This document shows, in pieces, positions 1 to 10,515 of a DNA stretch of 64,000 nt. The stretch is from Caenimonas sp. SL110 (lineage in GTDB: Bacteria > Pseudomonadota > Gammaproteobacteria > Burkholderiales > Burkholderiaceae_C). Both the position numbers and the translations under genes were made by a program. Below the pieces are notes generated by a model. The model saw only the letters and a list, made by a program, of their open reading frames with translations. It did not search any database and was not told the DNA's origin. Location of the stretch: assembly GCF_001044395.1 (NCBI RefSeq), contig NZ_JANU01000002.1, positions 1 through 64,000 of the forward strand, given 5' to 3'. The first letter of the stretch is position 1. The number at the start of each line of letters is the position of its first letter.

Positions 1-50
1 CCCCGCCGATACAGGCGGGAATAGATGAAACCCGCCATCGAGGCGGGTTT
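1..50 (+). terminator. Tandem GC-rich hairpins upstream of gyrB
   Basis: Two hairpins lie back to back. CCCGCC at 2-7 pairs with GGCGGG at 14-19, and AAACCCGCC at 28-36 pairs with GGCGGGTTT at 42-50 around a 5-nt loop. The second has a perfect 9-bp stem and ends in only three T residues, so it is a weak intrinsic terminator for the gene to the left (dnaN would be usual) or a leader element of gyrB. The two arm sequences are identical, so arms could also pair across hairpins. Confidence 0.5.
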
Positions 51-78
51 GGCACTTCAAGAGATTGCTGAAAGTTAG

Positions 79-2706
<2,628 letters not shown>

Positions 2707-2721
2707 TCGTTGCGATTGACC

Positions 2722-4314
2722 ATGGACACCAGCCTTCCTTTTCCATCCGGGCGACAGCCCGTCCTCGCTCGCAACATCGTCGCTACCTCGCAGCCGCTGG
2801 CGGCGCAGGCCGGCGCTGCAGCTTTTGCGCGCGGCGGCAATGCCATTGATGCGGCCCTGGCCGCGGCGATCACGCTGACGGTGGTTGAGCCCGTGATGAA
2901 CGGCATTGGCGGGGACTTGTTTGCACTCGTGTGGGAAGGCGGAAAGCTGAGCGGACTCAACGGCTCTGGGCGCTCGCCCATGCGGTGGGACGCGAAGCGG
3001 TTCGAGCAGATGAAGGACATGCCACTTCGTGGCTGGGACAGCGTCACCGTGCCTGGCCAGGTTGCAGGTTGGGTGTCGCTGTCCGAGCGCTACGGCCAGC
3101 TGCCGTTCGAGGATCTGTTTACCGATGCAATCCGGCATGCGCGCGACGGCTTTCCCGTCAGTCCCGTCATCAGCAGGCAGTGGGGCGAACAGGCGGCGCT
3201 GTTGCATGCATGTCCGGGCTTCGATGCCTTCATGCCCCGAGGTCGTGCGCCGGCAGCGGGCGAGGTCTGGCGCTTTGCCGACCAGGGCAACACGCTGGAA
3301 GAAATCGCGCGCACGCGAGGCGAATCGTTCTATCGAGGTGCGCTTGCCGACGCGATGTGCCGCCACGCCGGGAAACATGGCGGCGTGTTGAGCCGCGCGG
3401 ACCTTGAGCAGCATCGTTCGGAGTGGGTCGAGCCGATCAACGTCGAGTTTCAGGGCCATCGGGTGTGGGAGATTCCACCGAACGGCCAGGGAATCGCTGC
3501 GCTCATCGCGCTGGGACTGCTCGAGCATCTTCCCTACGCAGAGACGGCGGTGGGCTCGGCCGAGCGCATGCACCTGGAGATCGAGGCGATGCAGCTTGCC
3601 TTCGCCGACTTGCACGCGCATGTGGCGGACCCGTTGCACATGAAGTGGACGGCAGAGCAACTGCTGGAACCTGCGCATCTGAGGGAGCGCGCCCGCGCGA
3701 TCGACCTCCATCGTGCTTTGGCTCATGCGCCCAGCAAATTGCCAGGCGGCGGCACCGTCTACATCTGCACTGCGGATAAGCAAGGTCGGATGGTTTCCTA
3801 CATCCAGTCGAACTATCGCGGCTTCGGTTCGGGAGTGGTGGTGCCGGGCACGGGCATCTCCTTGCACAACCGCGGTTCGGGCTTCGTCACGACGCCCGGA
3901 CACGTGAATCAGGTTGCTGGCGGCAAGCGGCCGCTTCACAGCATCATCCCCGCGTTCCTCACCCAGGGTGCTGATCCGGTGATGGCGTTTGGCGTGATGG
4001 GCGGAAACATGCAGGCGCAGGGCCATGTACAAATGGTGCTGCGTCACGTCGTGGAAGGATTGAATCCGCAGGCCTGTTCCGATGCGCCCCGATGGCGTAT
4101 CAACGATGCCGGAACATTGACCCTGGAACCCGGCGTGCCACAAGAGGTTGTCCAGGGCCTTCAAGCGATGGGGCATCGGCCCGAGCGACAGGCTCCGGGC
4201 AATTTGCTTTTCGGCTCTGCGCAGCTGGTGCAGCGTCTTGCATCGGATGCAGGCGACATCGTCTACGCCGCCGGCTCAGACCACCGGCGCGACGGACAAG
4301 CCGTCGGCTGTTGA
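2722..4314 (+). CDS. Gamma-glutamyltransferase family protein
   Basis: Ntn-hydrolase related to gamma-glutamyltranspeptidase and cephalosporin acylase, normally made as a proenzyme that cleaves itself before a nucleophilic Thr. The 530-residue protein has ARGGNAIDAALAAAI and NGIGGDLFALVW in the N-terminal half. The predicted processing site is the Thr in GGGTVYICTAD (about residue 345), followed by SNYRGFGSG and, further on, FGVMGGNMQAQGH. I see no signal peptide, so unlike classical periplasmic GGT it is probably cytoplasmic. It starts 15 bp after gyrB and may be co-transcribed; a TTG at 2710 is an alternative start. It converges on the Bug receptor with a 13-bp gap. Substrate not predictable. 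Confidence 0.9.
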   Translation: MDTSLPFPSGRQPVLARNIVATSQPLAAQAGAAAFARGGNAIDAALAAAITLTVVEPVMNGIGGDLFALVWEGGKLSGLNGSGRSPMRWDAKRFEQMKDMPLRGWDSVTVPGQVAGWVSLSERYGQLPFEDLFTDAIRHARDGFPVSPVISRQWGEQAALLHACPGFDAFMPRGRAPAAGEVWRFADQGNTLEEIARTRGESFYRGALADAMCRHAGKHGGVLSRADLEQHRSEWVEPINVEFQGHRVWEIPPNGQGIAALIALGLLEHLPYAETAVGSAERMHLEIEAMQLAFADLHAHVADPLHMKWTAEQLLEPAHLRERARAIDLHRALAHAPSKLPGGGTVYICTADKQGRMVSYIQSNYRGFGSGVVVPGTGISLHNRGSGFVTTPGHVNQVAGGKRPLHSIIPAFLTQGADPVMAFGVMGGNMQAQGHVQMVLRHVVEGLNPQACSDAPRWRINDAGTLTLEPGVPQEVVQGLQAMGHRPERQAPGNLLFGSAQLVQRLASDAGDIVYAAGSDHRRDGQAVGC

Positions 4315-4327
4315 GCAATCGGGTCGA

Positions 4328-5305
4328 TCAGTTCGCCTTGATGCCCGCAGCGCGAACGACCGGACCCCAGCGCTCCACTTCAGACTTGAGGAACGTGCGG
4401 AACTGCTCCGGGCTGCCAGCGACGACGTCGGCGCCTTCAGAGCGCAGGTGCTCGACCAGTTCCGGCGCGGCCAGGGCCTTCGCGAACTCCGAATTGAGTT
4501 TCGCGACGATGTCCCGAGGGGTGCCGGCCGGTGCCAGCACGCCGAACCATGTCGTCGCGCGGTAACCGGGCAATCCTGCTTCGGCGATCGTCGGCACGTC
4601 GGGAAGTGCACTGGACCGCTTGTCGTTGGTGACGGCCAGCACGCGAAGCTTGCCGGCCTTCACCTGCTGCAAGGTGCCGGGGATGTTGGCGAACATAAGT
4701 TGAGTCTGCCCACCCATCAGGTCCGCCAGTGCCGGGCCGCTGCCCTTGTAGGGCACATGGGTGATATCGACTTTCGCGCCCGCCTTGAACAGCTCACCGG
4801 CCAGGTGAAGAATCGTGCCGTTGCCGGCCGAGCCGTAGTTGAGGGTGCCCGGCTGGGTCCGCGCCAGCGTGATCAGCTCTTGAACCGTGGTTGCCTTCAC
4901 CGAAGGGTGCACGACGAGAATGCCGTTGACGGTGCAGACGTGAATGACCGGATCGAAGTCCTTCAGTGGGTCGTAAGGCAGTTTTTCGAAGAGCGACACG
5001 TTGACGGCGAACGAGCCTGCCGCGAACAGCAGCGTGTAGCCATCCGCTTTCGATTTCGCGACGATTTCCGCGCCGAGGTTGCCGCCGGCGCCGGCGCGGT
5101 TGTCCACCACGAAGGTCTGGCCCATCGCAGCCGTGAGCTTCTGCGCGACCAGCCGCGCAACCGTGTCCGAAGAACCCCCCGGGGCGAACGGAACGACCAT
5201 GCGCACCGGCCCCTTGGGATAGTCCTGCGCCTGTACCGCCGGCGCTGCAAGGGCGACCGCGAGCAAGAGTGCGCGGGAAACTCGGACCACAAGCGGCTGA
5301 TACAT
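4328..5305 (-). CDS. Bug-family (TctC-like) periplasmic substrate-binding protein
   Basis: Extracytoplasmic receptor of the tripartite tricarboxylate transporter type, a family greatly expanded in Burkholderiales and often orphaned from the TctAB membrane genes. The 325-residue protein begins with a Sec signal peptide (hydrophobic LLLAVALAAPAV ending AQA at about residue 26). It shows the family marks PVRMVVPFAPGGSSDTVAR, the AGAGGNLGAE block, VPYKGSGPALADLMGGQ and LPDVPTIAEAGLPGY. AGGAG lies 6 nt upstream of the ATG. No transporter membrane subunits are adjacent, so its ligand and partner are unknown. A perfect palindrome at 5356-5373 sits in its upstream region. Confidence 0.93.
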   Translation of the reverse strand: MYQPLVVRVSRALLLAVALAAPAVQAQDYPKGPVRMVVPFAPGGSSDTVARLVAQKLTAAMGQTFVVDNRAGAGGNLGAEIVAKSKADGYTLLFAAGSFAVNVSLFEKLPYDPLKDFDPVIHVCTVNGILVVHPSVKATTVQELITLARTQPGTLNYGSAGNGTILHLAGELFKAGAKVDITHVPYKGSGPALADLMGGQTQLMFANIPGTLQQVKAGKLRVLAVTNDKRSSALPDVPTIAEAGLPGYRATTWFGVLAPAGTPRDIVAKLNSEFAKALAAPELVEHLRSEGADVVAGSPEQFRTFLKSEVERWGPVVRAAGIKAN

Positions 5306-5599
5306 GCTGTCTCCTGGGAATGGTTCAGCGGTTCTAACACGGGCTCCGGCCTAATTCAATTCAGATGAATTGATTCAAAAGAGGGGCCGGTTGTTCAGCG
5401 TCTGCGCGGCCGAGCGTCGCGCCACCGGTCGACATGGGGTTTGCCATGAGAACCGAAGCTGCATTAGCTCCAGTCCCGGCAAGTGCATCCCTCAACACTT
5501 CCCCAACCATGCTCTCCAGGCACTCAGCGCGAAGCCGGCTTTAATGGCAGCGGCCCCGATTAAAGCCGCCATTAATTGCTCCCCGCCTAAACTCCCCCC
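5306..5599. other. 294-bp divergent intergenic region
   Basis: No convincing gene is present; short open frames here lack start signals and family features. It contains the palindrome at 5356-5373 and, near the exonuclease start, two mutually exclusive inverted repeats: CGGCTTTAAT (5536-5545) with ATTAAAGCCG (5559-5568), and TTAATGGC (5541-5548) with GCCATTAA (5568-5575). Confidence 0.5.
5356..5373. promoter_or_regulatory. Perfect 8-bp inverted repeat upstream of the Bug gene
   Basis: TCAATTCA and TGAATTGA are perfect reverse complements separated by 2 nt, 51 bp upstream of the Bug receptor start and in the divergent region with the exonuclease gene. It is AT-rich in a GC-rich setting, which suits an operator for a dimeric helix-turn-helix regulator. 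No regulator gene is adjacent. Confidence 0.4.
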
Positions 5600-6274
5600 A
5601 TGCCCATCGCCGTCCTCGACTTCGAAACCACCGGCCTGTCCCCCAACATGGGTGACCGGGTGACAGAGGTTGCCATCGTGCTCATGGACAACGGCCAGGT
5701 GGTCGATCGCTTTCAGTCGCTGATGAATGCGGGTGTTCGCATCAACGCATTCGTCGAGCAGTTCACCGGCATTTCCAACGACATGATTGCCGCCGCACCG
5801 CCGGCTGAAGAAGTCATGGCGGCTGCGAGCCGGTTCGTGGGCGATGCGCCGCTGGTGGCGCACAACGCATCGTTCGACAGCCGCTTCTGGGCTGCCGAGA
5901 TGACGCGCGTGGGATGGCACTCGGGCGCTGTGCCTGCCAATCAGCACGCACCGTTTGCCTGCACCATGCTGCTGTCACGCCGGCTCTATCCGCAAGCGCT
6001 GAGTTTCCGGCTGGCGTCGCTGGCGGCGTTTCATGACTTGTCGTTCTCAGGGCGCGCGCACAGGGCGATGGCGGATGCGCAGGTGACTGCTGCGCTGCTT
6101 GCGCGGATCCAGCGCGATCTTGAACGTCGGTATGACGTGTTCGACCCGTGTCATGAGTTGCTGGTGAAGGTGCAGAAGGCGCCGAAGGCGAAGGTGTCGG
6201 AAGCGATCAGGCGGCACTTTGAGGGAGTTGAGAAGGCGGAAAGGCCGATTGGTTGGGCCGCTGCCATCACGTAG
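5600..6274 (+). CDS. DnaQ-like 3'-5' exonuclease (DEDDh family)
   Basis: Predicted exonuclease of the DNA polymerase III epsilon/RNase T superfamily. The 224-residue protein has the four metal ligands and the general base of the DEDDh class: D7 and E9 in VLDFETTGLSP, D93 in HNASFDSRFW, and H154 with D159 in AHRAMADAQ. No polymerase- or clamp-binding extension is evident, so it is probably a stand-alone proofreading or repair nuclease rather than the replicative epsilon subunit. There is no Shine-Dalgarno motif before the ATG; the TAAACT at 5588-5593 would place a transcription start close to the start codon, so a leaderless message is possible. Confidence 0.85.
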   Translation: MPIAVLDFETTGLSPNMGDRVTEVAIVLMDNGQVVDRFQSLMNAGVRINAFVEQFTGISNDMIAAAPPAEEVMAAASRFVGDAPLVAHNASFDSRFWAAEMTRVGWHSGAVPANQHAPFACTMLLSRRLYPQALSFRLASLAAFHDLSFSGRAHRAMADAQVTAALLARIQRDLERRYDVFDPCHELLVKVQKAPKAKVSEAIRRHFEGVEKAERPIGWAAAIT

Positions 6275-6291
6275 CTGAAACTGGGTTCGCC

Positions 6292-6330
6292 ACCATGAAA
6301 TTCCAACTTGTGATTTTGGAATTTCATGGT
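6292..6330. repeat. Perfect 15-bp inverted repeat before the DUF4143 ATPase gene
   Basis: ACCATGAAATTCCAA (6292-6306) and TTGGAATTTCATGGT (6316-6330) are exact reverse complements around a 9-nt loop. The repeat ends 20 bp before the ATPase start. Its right arm contains TTGGAA (6316-6321), a plausible -35 element, with TACACT (6338-6343) as -10 at 16-bp spacing. Occupancy would block transcription, so an autoregulatory operator is a reasonable guess. There is no T-run, so it is not a good terminator. Confidence 0.6.
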
Positions 6331-6343
6331 ATGACGTTACACT
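6316..6343 (+). promoter_or_regulatory. Putative sigma-70 promoter giving a leaderless ATPase transcript
   Basis: TTGGAA at 6316-6321, a 16-bp spacer, and TACACT at 6338-6343 place the expected transcription start at about 6350, next to the ATG at 6351. No Shine-Dalgarno motif precedes that ATG, which agrees with a leaderless message. Confidence 0.4.
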
Positions 6344-6350
6344 TTGCGTC

Positions 6351-7502
6351 ATGCTTCCACGTCTGCAACTCGAATCGGCTATACGCCGCGCCTTGAATCG
6401 CTCTCGGGGCGTGGTGTTGGTAGGGCCTCGCCAAGCCGGCAAGAGCACTCTGGCGCAACGCTTTGTGCCCAGGGGGCATGCAAATTACTTTGATCTGGAA
6501 TACCCGCCCGACGCGCAGCGACTGGCGAATCCGATTCCAGTGCTGGACAGTCTTGACGGACTGATTGTCATTGATGAGGTGCAACGCGATCCTGCGCTGT
6601 TTCCTCTTTTGCGTTCGCTGATGGACAGGAGCGATGCGCCGGGTCAGTTCCTGTTGCTGGGGAGCGCTTCGCCTAGCCTCTCGCGTCAGGCGGGCGAGTC
6701 ACTGCTAGGACGTGTCGAGATCGTCGAAGTCGGGGGTTTCGACTTGGCAGAGGTGATGGGGCCTGAGGCGTGGGACCAGGCCGCCGCAGACAAGCTTTGC
6801 CTTCGTGGTGGCTTTCCCCGATCGTGGTTGGCAGCGAACGACGAAGACAGTTTTGCGTGGCGGCACGGAGCTATCGTGCAGCATGTCCAGTCCGACTTGC
6901 CTCAGTTTGGGCTGGGAGTGGAGGCGCCTGCGATGCTGCGGTTTTGGACGATGCTCGCGCACTATCACGGACAGACATGGTCCGCCTCCGATCCTGCACG
7001 CAGCCTTGGTGTGTCAGAGCCGACGGTTCGGCGCTACCTCGACATCCTGACCCAGACGATGATGGTGCGGCAACTGCAGCCGTGGCATGAGAACCTGGGC
7101 AAGCGTCAGGTCAAGTCACCCAAGGTGTACTTCCGCGATACCGGCCTACTTCACGCGTTGATGGGAGTGCGAACATGGCAAGAGCTTGTCGGTCATCCGC
7201 GCGCAGGCGCTAGTTGGGAGGGCTTTGCGCTGGAGCAGGTCTTGCGTATTTCCAAGCCCGATCAGGCCTGGTTTTGGGCGACGCATCAAGGAGCGGAGCT
7301 GGATTTGCTCATGTTCCATGGCACACGGCGCGTGGGAGTCGAGTTCAAGCTTTCGTCCGCTCCCAAGATAACGCCGTCAATGCGGATTGCAGCCGAGGAC
7401 CTCAAACTAGACGCGCTGTACGTTGTGTACCCCGGTCAGCATCGTTTTGCCATGGCAGATGGAATCGAAGCTGTTCCGTTGTGGGGCTTGTTGCCTGCAT
7501 AG
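6351..7502 (+). CDS. AAA-type ATPase with DUF4143 C-terminal domain
   Basis: P-loop ATPase of the widespread ATP-binding/DUF4143 family, whose role is not established; members are often orphan, patchily distributed accessory genes. In this 383-residue protein the Walker A GPRQAGKST includes K31 and the Walker B IVIDEVQ includes D75 and E76. A winged-helix-like segment (SLGVSEPTVRRYLDIL) lies near residues 220-235. The C-terminal part shows the DUF4143 pattern VYFRDTGLLHALMG, then a PD-(D/E)XK-like stretch (GAELDLLM followed by GVEFK). Base composition is less GC-rich than that of its neighbours, suggesting transfer. A perfect inverted repeat overlaps its promoter. Confidence 0.88.
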   Translation: MLPRLQLESAIRRALNRSRGVVLVGPRQAGKSTLAQRFVPRGHANYFDLEYPPDAQRLANPIPVLDSLDGLIVIDEVQRDPALFPLLRSLMDRSDAPGQFLLLGSASPSLSRQAGESLLGRVEIVEVGGFDLAEVMGPEAWDQAAADKLCLRGGFPRSWLAANDEDSFAWRHGAIVQHVQSDLPQFGLGVEAPAMLRFWTMLAHYHGQTWSASDPARSLGVSEPTVRRYLDILTQTMMVRQLQPWHENLGKRQVKSPKVYFRDTGLLHALMGVRTWQELVGHPRAGASWEGFALEQVLRISKPDQAWFWATHQGAELDLLMFHGTRRVGVEFKLSSAPKITPSMRIAAEDLKLDALYVVYPGQHRFAMADGIEAVPLWGLLPA

Positions 7503-7509
7503 CAGGTCA

Positions 7510-8220
7510 TCACCGATCCACCCCCTGCCGGTCCACATAGTTTCTCCAGCCCATCGCGCGCAGTTCGCACGCGGGGCACGCGCCGCAGCCGTAGCCCCAT
7601 TCATGCATGGTCGTGTGGTCACCCATGTAGCAGCTGTGCGATTCGGTGCGGATCAGCTCTACCAAAGGAGCGCCGCCCAGGCGTTCGGCCATGCGCCAGG
7701 TGCGGGCCTTGTCGATCCACATCAACGGCGTCTCGATGACCACGCGCGCTCCCATGCCCAGGCCGAGTGTCACTTGCAGTGACTTGAGCGTGTCGTCGCG
7801 GCAGTCGGGGTAGCCGGAGTAATCGGTCTCGCACATGCCGCCCACCAGCACCGTGAGGTTGCGTCTATAGGCCACTGCCGCCGCCAGCGTGAAGAACAGG
7901 ATGTTGCGGCCTGGCACGAATGTGCTGGGCAGGCCGTTGCTCTTGTAGGTGATCTCGCTGGCCTGCGTGAGAGAGGTGTCGCTGATTTCGGCGAGCACCG
8001 GCAGATGCAGCACACGGTCCTCACCGAGCTTGGTGGACCAGTAGGGGAACTGCTCGCGCAGGCGCGCCAGCAGCACGGTGCGGCATTCGAGTTCAACGCG
8101 GTGCCGCTGGCCGTAGTCGAAGCCGATGGTTTCAACCTGATCGAAACGGGCAAGCGCCCAGGCCAGGCAGGTGGCGGAGTCCTGGCCGCCGGAGAAGAGG
8201 ACGAGTGCGCGGGTGTGCAT
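7510..8220 (-). CDS. queC: 7-cyano-7-deazaguanine synthase
   Basis: Converts 7-carboxy-7-deazaguanine to preQ0 with ammonia and ATP in queuosine tRNA modification. The 236-residue protein has the PP-loop [16 protein letters not shown] at residues 8-23, the family blocks [11 protein letters not shown] and [10 protein letters not shown], and a C-terminal zinc site made by the Cys of SHSCYMGD and the three Cys of [10 protein letters not shown]. Other queuosine genes (queD, queE, queF) are not in the window. It converges on the DUF4143 gene with a 7-bp gap. Confidence 0.97.
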   Translation of the reverse strand: MHTRALVLFSGGQDSATCLAWALARFDQVETIGFDYGQRHRVELECRTVLLARLREQFPYWSTKLGEDRVLHLPVLAEISDTSLTQASEITYKSNGLPSTFVPGRNILFFTLAAAVAYRRNLTVLVGGMCETDYSGYPDCRDDTLKSLQVTLGLGMGARVVIETPLMWIDKARTWRMAERLGGAPLVELIRTESHSCYMGDHTTMHEWGYGCGACPACELRAMGWRNYVDRQGVDR

Positions 8221-8243
8221 ACGCGCATGGTAGGCGAGACGAA

Positions 8244-8504
8244 CTACTTGTTCGTGTGGACCAGCCCGTGCTTGAACTCGTCGGGCTGTCCGCTGGGGCC
8301 GGATGATTTGCCGGTGCCGGGTTTTTCTACCTTGCGGCCTGCGGCTGAGGTGCGGCCGGTGGTGGGACGCTGCGTGGCGGTGCGCAGGTCAATGTTGGGC
8401 TCTTCCGCATGTTTGTTGTCGTGCGGCGGCGTGCCGGCCGTCGCACTGCGGGTCGTGCGGAAGTACTTCCAGGCGGCTGCAGCCAGGTTGGTGGTGGTAG
8501 GCAT
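8244..8504 (-). CDS. Small hydrophilic hypothetical protein
   Basis: An 86-residue protein that I do not recognise. It begins [16 protein letters not shown] and then becomes polar and probably disordered, rich in Thr, Arg, Pro, Gly and Lys. The start at 8504 is chosen because AGGAA lies about 8 nt upstream; an in-frame ATG further up lacks one. It lies upstream of queC on the same strand with a 23-bp gap and could be its operon partner. The coding call rests on the ribosome binding site and position only. Confidence 0.45.
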   Translation of the reverse strand: MPTTTNLAAAAWKYFRTTRSATAGTPPHDNKHAEEPNIDLRTATQRPTTGRTSAAGRKVEKPGTGKSSGPSGQPDEFKHGLVHTNK

Positions 8505-8653
8505 GTCTCGTGTTCCTCGATGTTGCAAAGTCTGCGCCGATGCCGCACGGTCAGCCGTAGGTGAATGTGCTTCGTGGGTGTTGGCGCAGTCGTACTTTGC
8601 GAACGTGCGAGCCGCATAATCGCCCGAACGGTTTCCAAGCGAAAGGGATGGCG

Positions 8654-9235
8654 ATGCTGATTTTGGTGCTGGGCCTCGTGGTGTTCCTGGGCGTGCATTC
8701 GACGCGGATTTTTGCGGACGGCTGGCGCACTGCGACCATTGCCCGGATGGGCGCGCTGCCGTGGAAGGGTCTGTACGCGCTGGTGTCGATCATCGGGTTC
8801 GTGATCCTGGTGATCGGCTTCAGGATGGCGCGCCAGGAGTCGCTGGTGCTCTACGTCACGCCCGCGTGGATGAAGCACCTGACCGCCGTGCTGATGATGG
8901 TGGCCTTCATGCTGTTTTTTGCAGCCTACGTTCCGCGCAACTGGTTCAAGTCGAAGTTCCACCATCCGCAGGCCTTGAGCGTGAAGGTCTGGTCGATTGC
9001 TCACCTATTGTCGGTGGGGGTGTTGGCCGATGTGGTCCTGTTCGGCTCATTCCTGCTGTGGGCGGTGCTCAGCTTCAGCGCCTCGCGCAGGCGCGATCGA
9101 GCGAACAACACCGTGTATGCCCCGTACAGCGCAATTGGCACGGTTGTCACCATTGCCGTGGGGCTGGTGGGCTGGTCGATCTTTGCGTTGTTGCTTCACG
9201 GGCCGCTGATCGGCGTGCGGCCGCTGGGTTACTGA
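8654..9235 (+). CDS. NnrU family membrane protein
   Basis: Integral membrane protein related to NnrU, linked to nitrate/nitrite metabolism in denitrifiers and distantly similar to isoprenoid-modifying membrane enzymes. The 193-residue protein has about five to six hydrophobic segments, the N-terminal GVHSTRIFADGWR block, and FHHPQALSVKVWSIAHLL, whose HPQ and H residues are conserved in the family. The start at 8654 is preferred over 8648 because GAAAGGG at 8641-8647 leaves proper spacing only for the later ATG. Four bases separate it from the PPC-domain gene. No denitrification genes are nearby. Confidence 0.85.
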   Translation: MLILVLGLVVFLGVHSTRIFADGWRTATIARMGALPWKGLYALVSIIGFVILVIGFRMARQESLVLYVTPAWMKHLTAVLMMVAFMLFFAAYVPRNWFKSKFHHPQALSVKVWSIAHLLSVGVLADVVLFGSFLLWAVLSFSASRRRDRANNTVYAPYSAIGTVVTIAVGLVGWSIFALLLHGPLIGVRPLGY

Positions 9236-9239
9236 CCCC

Positions 9240-9647
9240 ATGAAAATCCACGTGCTGCGCCTGGGTCCGGGCCAGGACTTGCGCGGCGGGCTCGAAGCCG
9301 CATTTGCGTCGCTGTCCGCAGAACATGGCATTGCGGCTGCGTGCATCGTGTCGGCGGTAGGCAGCCTGTCGCAAGCGATGCTTCGCTTCGCCGACAAGCC
9401 GGGTGCTACCGATATTCACGGCCCGCTCGAGCTGCTGATGCTTTCGGGCACGCTGAGCGCCAATGGCGGGCATCTGCACGGCAGCGTTGCCGATGACAAC
9501 GGCGTGGTCAAGGGCGGCCATGTGCTGCCGGGATGCGTCGTGCGGACCACGGCAGAGGTGGTGATTGGCCTGTTGCCGGGCTGGGAATTCCGGCGCGAGC
9601 TCGATGCGGCGACCGGGTTCAATGAACTGGTGGTGAGTCGGCGTTGA
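9240..9647 (+). CDS. PPC (DUF296) domain protein
   Basis: A 135-residue stand-alone PPC/DUF296 domain, the fold found in plant AT-hook proteins and in bacterial single-domain trimers of unclear function. Supporting blocks are LRGGLEAAFASLSAEHGI, VSAVGSLSQAMLRFAD, LSGTLSANGGHLHGSVAD and VKGGHVLPG. The GGHLHGSVAD stretch contains the conserved His residues. It follows NnrU by 4 bp without its own Shine-Dalgarno motif, so it is probably translated with that gene. Confidence 0.87.
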   Translation: MKIHVLRLGPGQDLRGGLEAAFASLSAEHGIAAACIVSAVGSLSQAMLRFADKPGATDIHGPLELLMLSGTLSANGGHLHGSVADDNGVVKGGHVLPGCVVRTTAEVVIGLLPGWEFRRELDAATGFNELVVSRR

Positions 9648-9719
9648 GCCGAAAATGTCAGTTGTGAGCGCAGGCCTGCGGGTCTATCGTCACGGCCCTG
9701 ACAACTCAACGAGGCTCCC

Positions 9720-10124
9720 ATGTCCAGTTCCAACCTGTCCGACAGCGTCATCTCGCATGTGTCTTTGGGCACCAACGACTATCCCAGGGCCAAGGCGTTC
9801 TACGACGCAGTGCTCGCCACCTTGCAGATCAGCTGCGTGATGAGCTTCGATGGCGGCGCGGGTTACGGCCGCAAGTTCCCCGAGTTCTGGGTTCAGTCGC
9901 CGCACGATGGCGCCACGGCGACCGTGGGCAACGGTGTGCACATCTGCTTTCTGGCCAATTCCATTGATGAGGTGAAGGCGTTCCATGCGAAGGCGCTGGA
10001 GCACGGCGGCAAGGACGACGGCGCCCCCGGCTACCGCAAGGAGTACACCGACAACTACTACGCCGCTTTCGTGCGCGACCTCGATGGCAACAAGATAGAG
10101 GCGATGCTGATGGTCGAGGTGTAA
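9720..10124 (+). CDS. VOC family (glyoxalase/bleomycin resistance fold) protein
   Basis: A 134-residue single VOC domain of the metal-dependent glyoxalase/dioxygenase superfamily; substrate unknown. It opens with SHVSLGTNDYPRAKAFYDAVL and closes with YYAAFVRDLDGNKIEAML, the usual first and last betaalphabetabetabeta units, with His in SHVSLG and Glu in NKIEAM as candidate metal ligands. GAGG lies a few bases before the ATG. It lies downstream of the PPC gene by 72 bp and may have its own promoter. Confidence 0.87.
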   Translation: MSSSNLSDSVISHVSLGTNDYPRAKAFYDAVLATLQISCVMSFDGGAGYGRKFPEFWVQSPHDGATATVGNGVHICFLANSIDEVKAFHAKALEHGGKDDGAPGYRKEYTDNYYAAFVRDLDGNKIEAMLMVEV

Positions 10125-10196
10125 ATTGGCGGTGGTGTCCGACATCCGCCCCGGGACGGGCACCCAAGAATGATCATTCTTCTACAGGAGCATCAC

Positions 10197-10436
10197 ATGG
10201 CCCATCGTTCCAGTCCCACGGCTAGCGCAACCCCCGAGATCGACAAGCAGGAGCCGCAGGCCGGCAAGGTCGACAACGACAAGAACAAGCAGGGCAACCA
10301 GGAGCCCACGCAGAAGCACGAAGCCAAGCGCACCCCCGAAAGCCGAAGCGACCGCGAGTCGCACATCGGCGGAAACAACCAGAGTCAATCCAGGCGTGGC
10401 GGTGGAGGCAAGGGTGGCGGGGGCGGTGCTGGCTGA
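10197..10436 (+). CDS. Small disordered hypothetical protein with Gly-rich tail
   Basis: A 79-residue, very hydrophilic protein that I do not recognise. It has a Lys/Asp/Gln/Glu-rich body and ends in a Gly/Arg-rich tail (SRRGGGGKGGGGGAG), so it is predicted to be intrinsically disordered, like some stress or nucleic-acid-binding proteins. The start at 10197 is supported by AGGAG about 8 nt upstream. No domain, membrane segment or signal peptide is visible. Confidence 0.6.
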   Translation: MAHRSSPTASATPEIDKQEPQAGKVDNDKNKQGNQEPTQKHEAKRTPESRSDRESHIGGNNQSQSRRGGGGKGGGGGAG

Positions 10437-10481
10437 ACCGGTTTGAAGTCGCATTCAAAGGCGCAAAATAGTTTGCATAAT

Positions 10482-10510
10482 TTGGAAAAAACCATTTGCT
10501 GACATATAGT
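10482..10510 (+). promoter_or_regulatory. Putative promoter of the Fic gene
   Basis: TTGGAA at 10482-10487 and TATAGT at 10505-10510 with a 17-bp spacer form a good sigma-70-like promoter in an AT-rich 80-bp segment. The predicted start point falls on or next to the GTG at 10516. With no Shine-Dalgarno motif between, a leaderless transcript is likely. Confidence 0.45.
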
Positions 10511-10515
10511 TAGGC

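Noticed and set aside
6292-6330. Inverted repeat as terminator of the exonuclease gene
   Set aside because: The stem is not followed by a T-run on either strand, and it overlaps promoter-like elements of the next gene.
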